Shown in pieces: positions 54,488-64,000 of a stretch of DNA of 64,000 bases (within the stretch, counting starts at the first letter, position 1; every line of letters starts with the position of its first letter). The translations under genes were made by a program, and so were the position numbers. Source of the DNA: Aurelia coerulea (Eukaryota; Cnidaria; Scyphozoa; Semaeostomeae; Ulmaridae); assembly GCA_039566865.1 (NCBI GenBank), contig CM076957.1:8007896-8071895 (forward strand), written 5' to 3'. The notes under the pieces were generated by a model. That model ran no database searches, was not told where the DNA came from, and saw only the letters and a list, made by a program, of their open reading frames with translations.

Positions 54488-56804
54488 TAACAACAGAGGC
54501 AGATTTAGTTACAATAAGAATTAATATAAGAGCAAGCAGAACGGAGAGTGTGGCAAGTGCAGACTGGAGAAGCAACAACAAAAATATCGATCTAACAATA
54601 GAGGCAGATTTGTTACAATAAGAATTACTATAAGAGCAAGCAGAACGGAGAGTGTGACAAGTGCCTGCTTGAGAAACAACAACAAAAATATCGATCTAAC
54701 AATAGCAGCAGATTTAGTTACAATAAGAATTAATATAAGAGCAAACAAAACGGAGAGTGTAGCAACTTCAAACTGGAGAAACAACAACAACAATATCGAT
54801 CTAACTATAGCAGCAGATTTAGTTACAATAAGAATTAATATAAGAGCAAACAAAACGGAGAGTGTGGCAAGTGCATGCTTGAGAAGCAACAACAACAATA
54901 TCGATCTAACAATAGAGGCAGATTTAGTTACAATAAGAATTAATATAAGAGTAGCAGAACGGAGAGTGTGGCAAGTGCATGCTTGAGAAGCAACAACAAC
55001 AATATCGATCTAACAATAGAGGCAGATTTAGTTACAATAAGAATTAATATAAGAGCAAGCAGAACGGAGAGTGTAGCAAGTGCAGACTGGAGAAGCAACA
55101 ACAACAATATCGATCTAACAATAGAGGCAGATTTAGTTACAATAAGAATTAATATAAGAGCAAGCAGAACAGAGAGTGTGGCAAGTGCATGCTTGAGAAG
55201 CAACAACAACAATATCGATCTAACAATAGAGGCAGATTTAGTTACAATAAGAATCAATATAAGAGCAAGCAGAACGGAGAGTGTAGCAAGTGCAGACTGG
55301 AGAAGCAACAACAACAATATCGATCTAACAATAGAGGCAGATTTAGTTACAATAAGAATTAATATAAGAGCAAGCAGAACGGAGAGTGTGGCAAGTGCAT
55401 GCTGGAGAAGCAACAACAAAAATATCGATCTAACAATAGAGGCAGATTTAGTTACAATAAGAATTAATATAAGAGCAAGCATAACGGAGAGTGTGACAAG
55501 TGCATGCTGGAGAAGCAAAAACAAAAATATCGATCTAACAATAGCAGCAGATTTACTTACAATAAGAATTAATATAAGAGCAAGCAGAACAGAGAGTGTG
55601 GCAAGTGCATGCTTGAGAAGCAACAACAGCAATATCGATCTAACAATAGAGGCAGATTTGTTACAATATGAATTAATATAAGAGCAAGCAGAACCGAGAG
55701 TGTGACAAGTGCATGCTGGAGAAGCAACAACAAAAATATCGATCTAATAATAGCAGGAGATTTGTTACAATAAGAATTAATATAAGAGCAAGCAGAACGG
55801 AGCGTGTGGCAAGTGCATGCTTGAGAAGCAACAACAAAAATATCGATCTAACAATAGCAGCAGATTTACTTACAATAAGAATTAACATAAGAGCAAACAA
55901 AACGGAGAATGTAGCAAGTGCAGACTGGAGAAACAACAACAACAATATCGATCTAACAATAGAGGCAGATTTAGTTACAATAAGAATTAATATAAGAGCA
56001 AGCAGAACGGAGAGTGTGGCAAGTGCATGCTTGAGAAACAACAACAACAATATCGATATAACAATAGAGGCAGATTTGTTACAATAAGAATTACTATAAG
56101 GGCAAGCAGAACGGAGAGTGTGACAAGTGCATGCTGGAAAAGCAACAACAAAAATATCGATCTAACAATAGCAGCGGATTTGTTACAATAAGAATTAATA
56201 TAAGAGCAAGCATAACGGAGAGTGTAGCAAGTGCAGACTGGAGAAGCAACAACAAAAATATCGATCTAACAATAGCAGCAGATTTGTTACAATAAGAATT
56301 AATATAAGAGCAAGCAGAACGGAGAGTGTGGCAAGTGCATGCTTGAGAAACAACAACAAAAATATCGATCTAACAATAGAGACAGATTTAGTTGCAATAA
56401 GAATTGATATAAGAGCAAGCAGAACGGAGAGTGTGGCAAGTGCATGCTTGAGAAGCAACAACAACAATATCGATCTAACAATAGAGGCAGATTTAGTTAC
56501 AATAAGAATTAATATAAGAGCAAGCAGAACTGAGATTGTAGCAAGTGTATGCTGGAGAAGCAACAACAACAATATCGATCTAACAATAGAGGCAGATTTA
56601 GTTACAATAAGAATTCATATAAGAGCAAGCAGAACTGAGATTGTAGCAAGTGCATGCTGAAGAAGCAACATCAACAACATCGATCTAACAATAGAGGCAG
56701 ATTTAGTTACAATAAGAATTAATATAAGAGCAAGCAGAACGGAGAGTGTAGCAAGTGCATGCTTGAGAAGCAACAACAACAATATCGATCTAACAATAGA
56801 GGCA

Positions 56805-57066
56805 AAAATTGACAAAACAACAACAACAACAGCAAGAAGGACGAAACTTAAACGTTTTATGAAGAACCGGAAGGACCTTATATGGACATAAATTCTTGTA
56901 ATTAAATTGTTTGACTATAAATATAGGTTGACTTCTTAAAATTATCCAGTTGCTCTGAAGATGCCCTAGTGGGCGAAACGTCAGCACTAGAAAAGAAAAA
57001 GCGCAAAAGACCAAACAGATGCCTGTTTCTTTGAGTAGTTAGGCCCTCTTCTAACCGTACACTATA
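56805..57066 (+). mobile_element. 262-bp hammerhead-bearing insertion, copy 3
   Basis: Same ends, length and 14-bp flanking duplication (56791-56804 and 57067-57080, both TAACAATAGAGGCA). A few substitutions separate it from copies 1 and 2. Confidence 0.8.
56946..56990 (+). ncRNA. Small type-I hammerhead ribozyme, copy 3
   Basis: Core unchanged. The stem II loop is TAGT instead of TTGT, and one outer stem I pair is lost (CACTAG instead of CACTGG), so it may be weaker. Predicted cleavage is after 56982. Confidence 0.7.
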
Positions 57067-60050
57067 TAACAATAGAGGCAGATTTAGTTACAATAAGAAT
57101 TAATATAAGAGCAAGCAAAACGGAGAGTGTGGCAAGTGCAGACTGGAGAAGCAACAACAAAAATATCGATCTAACAATAGAGGCAGATTTGTTAAAATAA
57201 GAATTACTATAAGAGAAAGCAGAACGGAGAGTGTGACAAGTGCCTGCTTGAGAAACAACAACAAAAATATCGATCTAACAATAGCAGCAGATTTAGTTAC
57301 AATAAGAATTAATATAAGAGCAAACAAAACGGAGAGTGTAGCAACTTCAAACTGGAGAAGCAACAACAACAATATCGATCTAACAATAGAGGCAGATTTA
57401 GTTACAATAAGAATTAATATAAGAGCAAGCAGAACGGAGAGTGTAGCAAGTGCAGACTGGAGAAGCAACAACAACAATATCGATCTAACAATAGAGGCAG
57501 ATTTAGTTACAATAAGAATTAATATAAGAGCAAGCAGAACGGAGAGTGTAGCAAGTGCAGACTGGAGAAGCAACAACAACAATATCGATCTAACAATAGA
57601 GGCAGATTTAGTTACAATAAGAATTAGTATAAGAGCAAGCAGAACGGAGAGTGTGGCAAGTGCATGCTGGAGAAGCAACAACAACAATATCGATCTAACA
57701 ATAGAGGCAGATTTAGTTACAATAAGAATTAATATAAGAGTAGCAGAACGGAGAGTGTGGCAAGTGCATGCTTGAGAAACAACAACAAAAATATCGATCT
57801 AACAATAGCAGCAGGTTTAGTTACAATAAGAATTAATATAAGAGCAAGCAGAACGGAGAGTGTAGCAAGTGCAGACTGGAGAAGCAACAACAACAATATT
57901 GATCTAACAATAGAGGCAGATTTAGTTACAATAAGAATTAATATAAGAGTAGCAGAACGGAGAGTGTGGCAAGTGCATGCTTGAGAAACAACAACAAAAA
58001 TATCGATCTAACAATAGCAGCAGGTTTAGTTACAATAAGAATTAATATAAGAGCAAGCAGAACGGAGAGTGTAGCAAGTGCAGACTGGAGAAGCAACAAC
58101 AACAATATCGATCTAACAATAGAGGCAGATTTAGTTACAATAAGAATTAATATAAGAGCAAGCAGAACGGAGAGTGTGACAAGTGCATGCTGGAGAAGCA
58201 ACAACAAAAATATCGATCTAACAATAGCAGCAGATTTGTTACAATAAGAATTAATATAAGAGCAAGCAGAACGGAGAGTGTGACAAGTGCCTGCTTGAGA
58301 AACAACAACAAAAATATCGATCTAACAATAGCAGCAGATTTGTTACAATAAGAATTAATATAAAAGCAAGCATAACGGAGAGTGTAGCAAGTGCAGACTG
58401 GAGAAGCAACAACAAAAATATCGATCTAACAATAGCAGCAGATTTGTTACAATAAGAATTAATATAAGAGCAAGCATAACGGAGAGTGTGGCAAGTGCAT
58501 GCCTGAGAAACAACAACAAAAATATCGATCTAACAATAGCAGCAGATTTACTTACAATAAGAATTGATATAAGAGCAAACAAAACGGAGAGTGTGGCAAG
58601 TGCAGGCTGGAGAAGCAACAACAAAAATATCGATCTAACAATAGAGGCAGATTTAGTTACAATAAGAATTAATATAAGAGCAAGCAGAACGGAGAGTGTA
58701 GCAAGTGCAGACTGGAGAAGCAACAACAACAATATCGATCTAACAATAGAGGCAGATTTAGTTACAATAAGAATTAATATAAGAGTAGCAGAACGGAGAG
58801 TGTGGCAAGTGCATGCTTGAGAAGCAACAACAACAATATCGATCTAACAATAGAGGCAGATTTAATTACGATAAGAATTAATATAAGAGCAAACAAAACG
58901 GAGAGTGTAGCAAGTGCAGACTGGAGAAGCAACAACAAAAATATCGATCTAACAATAGAGGCAGATTTAGTTACAATAAGAATTAATATAAGAGCAAGCA
59001 GAACGGAGAGTGTAGCAAGTGCAGACTGGAGAAGCAACAACAACAATATCGATCTAACAATAGAGGCAGATTTAGTTACAATAAGAATTGATATAAGAGC
59101 AAGCAGAACGGAGAGTGTGGCAAGTGTATGCTGAAGAAGCAACAACAACAATGTCGATATAACAATAGCGGCAGATTTAATTACGATAAGAATTACTATA
59201 AGAGCAAGCAGAACGGAGAGTGTGGCAAGTGCATGCTGGAGAAGCAACAACAACAATATCGATCTAACAATAGAGGCAGATTTGTTACAATAAGAATTAA
59301 TATAAGAGCAAGCAGAACCGAGAGTGTGACAAGTGCATGCTGGAGAAGCAACAACAAAAATATCGATCTAATAATAGCAGCAGATTTGTTACAATAAGAA
59401 TTAATATAAGAGCAAGCAGAACGGAGCGTGTGGCAAGTGCATGCTTGAGAAGCAACAACAAAAATATCGATCTAACAATAGCAGCAGATTTACTTACAAT
59501 AAGAATTAATATAAGAGCAAACAAAACGGAGAGTGTAGCAAGTGCAGACTGGAGAAGCAACAACAACAATATCGATCTAACAATAGAGGCAGATTTAGTT
59601 ACAATAAGAATTAATATAAGAGCAAGCAGAACGGAGAGTGTGGCAAGTGCATGCTTGAGAAACAACAACAACAATATCGATATAACAATAGAGGCAGATT
59701 TGTTACAATAAGAATTACTATAAGGGCAAGCAGAACGGAGAGTGTGACAAGTGCATGCTGGAAAAGCAACAACAAAAATATCGATCTAACAATAGCAGCG
59801 GATTTGTTACAATAAGAATTAATATAAGAGCAAGCAGAACGGAGCGTGGGCAAGTGCATGCTTGAGAAGCAACAACAACAATATCGATCTAACAATAGAG
59901 GCAGATTTAGTTGCAATAAGAATTGATATAAGAGCAAGCAGAACGGAGAGCGTGGCAAGTGCACGCTTGAGAAACAACAACAACAATATCCATCTGACAA
60001 TAGAGGCAGATTTAGTTGCTATAAAAGCAAGCAGAACGGAGAGTGTAGCA

Positions 60051-61115
60051 AGTGCTAGGAAACGACCTGCTGCTTGAATAAAAGATGAGGAGTGAAATAT
60101 AACAAAGCAAGTAAAATGGTGTGATTAAAAATTGATGCACAAATCAGCTAAAAGATGGCGATTACTTAAGAGGAAACTAATCAATTCCGTAATACCATGA
60201 TTCCTAGTGCGAATATAATACATTATATTAGGCTTATCTCTACGCTGTCCGAGAAAAAGGCTGTCTAAATTTTCTTTATCGTTTATAAAACACAACTTCA
60301 AGAACAAGTTAAAGTCTACAGTGACTGTAGAAGCTAAACTTTCGAGAAACAATTACTCACTGTCCCCAATGCTGGCATGATAAATTGAAACATGAACACG
60401 CTCGTGGTAAGATAACCCTGTCTCTAATATTTTGAAAGAATTTAGATACCAGAACCTTACAAATCCGTTGAAAATGCACCGAGTTGCGAGTTTTGAAAGA
60501 TGAAAAATATGCGACAGCAGAACCAGAGAACACTAGATGACTTGTAATGCAAAAAAAACTCCAAGATCGCCGTAAAAGAAGGTTATCCAATGTCATACCT
60601 CTCGTTAATATCAGAGCCAACCAAATAGTACTTCGAAAATAATTTAATTCTTATAACTATCGTCAACATTTGCTTCAAAATGCATATATCAAACAACATC
60701 AATAGGCCATTCCCAAAATTACGTCATCACCCATGCAGCGCGCATTGCATTGTAGTACAAGTAGTTAAAAATCTGATGTCGTGTTGTGATTTGTATGGAG
60801 TTGTAAGGAACTGTGCGGAAGTAAGTGGTTAATGTGATAAATATAGAAGAAACACATGGAAAGATCTGCTGAATTTACCGATGAGCATGCCCCTAGTTTT
60901 TTTCAAAACTCTAGTATGGGGATCAGTGCGACAGAATTACAGATTTGAGAACTTTTAGCGGAGGAAGAAGACGAATGTTCTTTTTTGATATCCACTAAAA
61001 TATTACTTACACTACCTACTAACCTACAAATTACTTTGCAATACTGCGATACCCCGAGGAGCAAAAGGCTGTGACTACCCCGAAGCCATTTAGACATGGA
61101 GCTAAAAACTACTAT
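60051..61115. other. No gene recognised
   Basis: Minus-strand frames at 60125-60352, 60357-60620 and 60903-61139 show no recognisable domain. Confidence 0.35.
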
Positions 61116-62130
61116 AGTCTGTCTCAAATTACTTACCACGAAAAATATCGGCGATCAACTTGACTGAAGTGTTTTGGATAGGTAATTTAGGCATTTCGCA
61201 AATATTGCGTGGCATCTGATTTGAGATTGACGTTAAAATACACGACTTAACCAAAGAAAACAAAGAAATAGAATGAGATAAAATGGGACATGCAACATGG
61301 TGGTTGTTGTCGAGTGGCTTCGAACGGAGTTCTTTGGAATTTTCTAACCAAATCGACCAGATTTGTGGATAAATCTTAGAGTTAGCAGGAGTATCTTTTT
61401 GTTAAGTTTGCTGGGAAAATCTTATCACCATACAATAAAATCGGCATTAGAACAATATTTTGGAGATAGGTATATCGCTATGGTCGTAATAAACCAAAAA
61501 ATCCAGCGAGAAGATCTCTGCGTGGTACTGCAAGGGAAGGGCACAGCAACAAAAAGTGTTCTGTATCGTCGATACCATTGTTTGTAGGGCACATTGGGTT
61601 TACGGTATCCCTAAAACTGTGCTTGAATTTATGAACATTTCATTTGCTGAGACAAACCCTGAGTTGAGTGAGATAGGATAAACATGTTGGGTCATGAATG
61701 CCAAATATGGATCTTACAGGGGGTCTGATTATTGATAAACAGCAACAGATGGTGCAAGTCTAATCTCAAGATCAAGTTTATTCCATTCAGATAAGCAACG
61801 AGGATGTAGACTTAAATATTTTTGTTCTGGCCTTTTTTCACCCAATGACATCCTGGTTGCCAAAAGAGTAATGTCACTGTTGAAGTAGTGGGATTGGATC
61901 CTTAGTATAAACGGGAGTTAGATTATTAAGAATCTTGTAAAACAAAGTAAGGCGTCTGCTCCACCTCTGCTCCACCTTCGGCAGCTTAGTGATTCCCAAC
62001 CAAGCTCTGTGTACAGCTTTTCTCGCGATTTTCCTCTCCATGTTCTTGTAATTGTGCGCGTAACTGAATACTGAACAGACTCTAATTTTTCCATTGGGCA
62101 AACGTTCAACACGGCCTAGCGTCAACATAC
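61116..62130 (-). pseudogene. LINE C-terminus with 3' UTR, degenerate
   Basis: On the minus strand from about 62130: RLTLFYKILNNLTPVYTKDP, then RCLSEWNKLDLEIRLAPSV, KFKHSFRDTVNPMCPTNNGI, DDTEHFLLLCPSLAVPRRDL and an end with ILLYGDKIFPANLTK and RFIHKSGRFG before the stop at 61344-61346. These are the C-terminal zinc-knuckle-like region and tail of a jockey/CR1-type LINE, spread over several frames. The 3' UTR (61116-61343), with its imperfect inverted repeat, matches 3428-3614. Confidence 0.75.
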
Positions 62131-62243
62131 TGAGCAGACTCTAATTTTCCATTAGGCAAATGTTCAACACGGCCTAACATCAACCTGGTCAACGTGAATG
62201 AATAGGGGCTATGAGAAGTGACAGCTATTGTTGGAGGAATCAC

Positions 62244-62546
62244 ATGCAGTGTGTTCCTGACTGCTTTAGCAATAGTAAACGGAATCCAGAACTTTCATTT
62301 TACAATTTTCCCAACGGAAAGAATGCAGACAAGTAGGAACTGCGAAAGAAATGATTGCACATGATTTCGCGAAAGGATTTCAAGGACCCAGGGTTGGGAC
62401 ACAGAGTGTGCTCAAAGAATTTTGTTAAACGACAAAAAACATACATGAATAATATCCCAATTATTGTTCCAAAAACTAAAAACAAGAAAAAGCACAAAGA
62501 GAGGGCCACCATTAAATCAAGGAACAGAGGATTTGTGCCAAAATGA
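62244..62546 (+). pseudogene. THAP-domain pseudogene
   Basis: THAP domains are C2CH zinc fingers found in transcription factors and in P-element-like transposases. One frame from ATG 62244 reads MQCVPDCFSNSKRNPELSFY then NFPN, a TAG stop, ELRKK, a TGA where the conserved Trp is expected, LHMISRKDFKDPGLGHRVCS, KNFVKRQ and NNIPIIVPKTK. The first Cys pair (CVPDC) and the third Cys are present; the zinc-binding His is replaced by Asn (VCSKN for VCSKH). Two stops and the lost ligand make it non-functional. No transposase region is readable downstream. Confidence 0.75.
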
Positions 62547-64000
62547 TTGCTGGTCAAGTTCTATTGCATCTTGCATTTCAGCTTGGCTTAATGTCCTGTT
62601 TTGGTTTACCGGCTCTTTTCTTCGGCATACGACATTTTGGCACAAATGATAGATTCACCTCACCACCAAAAGTTGTGCAGAAGACAATGGACACATGTGG
62701 AAAACAATATAGATTATGGAGATAACAAGTTTGTTTACGGTTACGTGACCCAGCTCTTTTTAAGACAACTTTAATCAAGTATGGAATTTTCAAGTGCGCT
62801 TTCAAAGACTCCAACGTTTTAACTTCATTGTAACCTTAACATGTCTGGCCAATCTCACTTTACAATATCGAATGCTCAGATCTTCATACCTTGACTACCA
62901 AACATTCAGCCCTTTAACCACTCCAGTAATCTACCATTTTTACATATCAGCAACCTATTAGCCAAAATTTCCAACTACTTGACAAGCCAAATAAAAACTG
63001 TGTGATGTTTAAAAATTTCCGAAGCGTTTTCATATTGATCTTTAAAATGTCTCCTTGTGCACTTGAGTTGTAAAATTACTTTTGGTTTATGATATATTGA
63101 AAAAAGACTACAAATATTTCTGAATTTGTTAAACAAGCGTGTTAAACTTGCTTCACACATCAGTAGAGACACTTTACAGTTGAGATCTCACTTTTTCTAA
63201 ACTTGTTTTAAACGCAGTTTTTAGTGAGTTATCGCTTCTAACAGGAATCAAAACTGGTTTTATTCCATCCAAATTCGTAAGGAATCGCCAATGAAATGTC
63301 ACATTAGAGCTAACATAACCGGCGATAAAAAACAGCATGAATGAGTAGTATATGCATTTTGTTTTGCTCTTCATATTCTCAACCTTTGAAGGTACATCTG
63401 CATTATTGGCACGTTACTGACTGTCATCCGAACGGGGAACAAAATTTGAGCAAACTGCCCAATTGAGTGGCGCAACCGCTCAGCACCGCATCGATCAGAC
63501 ACGTGCCAATAATCAGGACAGTCAGGACCGCGCTATCAGAGAAGAGAGCGAGAAACTAGAGTGTCTATGCAGGACAATTTTTCAATAACTATTCTACAGA
63601 AGAGTTTGGATTTAGCAACGTTTTTGTACATTTTGATACGAAATGTTCGATAGAATGGCGTTAGAGCTTCTATCGTCTTTGTGCATTCGAAAATTCTATC
63701 AACTTCATCAAAATGTCGTTCGATTCAGATCCTTTCAAAGAATAGCTAAAAGGCTTATCATTAAAAATAAGTTTTCAGTCCATCACTTCACCATATCCTT
63801 CCGTAGGAGCAAACAAACAATCATCTTAGAAACCAGTTCGGTCTTGACACAATGGTACATTAGCATTATCATTATCAATATCATCAATTTCTTTTTCGTT
63901 CGCTTAAAAAATAATAGCTAAAAATAGTTAGCTAATTAATTCCAACATTAAAATGCATAAAGAAACTATTTTTATACCTGTCTATCCCCTACCGAGTTAT
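62547..64000. other. No gene recognised
   Basis: An inverted pair ATTTGTGCCAAAATG (62531) and CATTTTGGCACAAAT (62632), and another, ATTATTGGCACGT (63402) with ACGTGCCAATAAT (63501), are seen. They may be remnants of TIR elements. The open frame at 63643-63921 is not recognised. Confidence 0.4.

Larger units (their letters stand above)
50708..60050. repeat. 105-bp satellite array, right block
   Basis: The same units as in the left block continue to about 60050, where GCAAGTGCTAGGAAACGACC marks the exit. Variant units (ACTGGAGAAGC, CATGCTTGAGAAGC, CATGCTGGAAAAGC, GAGCGTGGGCAAG) are arranged in repeated orders. Three 262-bp insertions interrupt it. Including the left block, roughly a hundred units are present. 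Terminal units near 59128-59290 are again diverged (TTAATTACGATAAG). Confidence 0.95.

Noticed and set aside
45360..60050. Hammerhead within the 105-bp unit itself
   Set aside because: Neither strand of the unit contains CTGANGA with a following GAAA; the ribozyme exists only in the 262-bp insertions.

Overview
The window is AT-rich eukaryotic DNA, most likely from a marine invertebrate and probably a cnidarian. That placement is an inference. It rests on spliced exons of an animal synaptic gene, CR1/jockey-type LINEs, and MITEs ending in GGGGGTAC-type G-tracts like those common in anthozoan genomes. Nothing bacterial or viral was seen.

Layout. 0.6-5 kb holds several LINE pieces: a frameshifted CR1-like element, isolated LINE C-termini and a small MITE. 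6.4-7.8 kb is a 1.35-kb hAT-like element with a second hAT-like MITE nested in it, and 8.5-9.1 kb is a foldback element. Between 10.9 and 26.15 kb three minus-strand exons with matching intron phases encode part of a RIM (Rab3-interacting, active-zone) protein: the last zinc-finger Cys pair plus linker (25595-26149), the start of a PDZ domain (19470-19569) and the PDZ core (10911-11036). Its 8.4-kb and 6.0-kb introns are packed with transposons: a 1-kb inverted repeat (11.26-12.25 kb), a nearly intact antisense LINE (15.4-17.4 kb), two G-tract MITEs inside an older element (18.0-19.1 kb), a hAT remnant (20.7-22.0 kb) and a Harbinger-like element with another TIR element inside it (22.5-23.9 kb). 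27-45 kb is mostly non-coding with more MITEs, a second copy of the composite hAT inserted in the tail of a minus-strand LINE (35.4-37.5 kb), and a lone hammerhead-like motif at 38.18 kb.

The most striking region is 45.36-60.05 kb: a tandem array of a 105-bp unit (roughly a hundred copies, some 104 bp) with higher-order structure. It is interrupted by a CR1/jockey-like LINE whose reverse transcriptase is open (47.95-50.71 kb). It is also interrupted by three near-identical 262-bp insertions, each flanked by the same 14-bp target duplication and each carrying a 45-nt small type-I hammerhead ribozyme of the kind found in Penelope-like retroelements. The insertion evidently landed once and was then copied with the satellite, so a transcript of the array would carry several self-cleaving sites. 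After the array come a LINE C-terminus (61.1-62.1 kb), a THAP-domain pseudogene (62.2-62.5 kb) and unremarkable sequence.

The only host gene supported with confidence is the RIM homologue. Almost everything else is mobile or repeated DNA, and the nesting gives a relative chronology of insertions.
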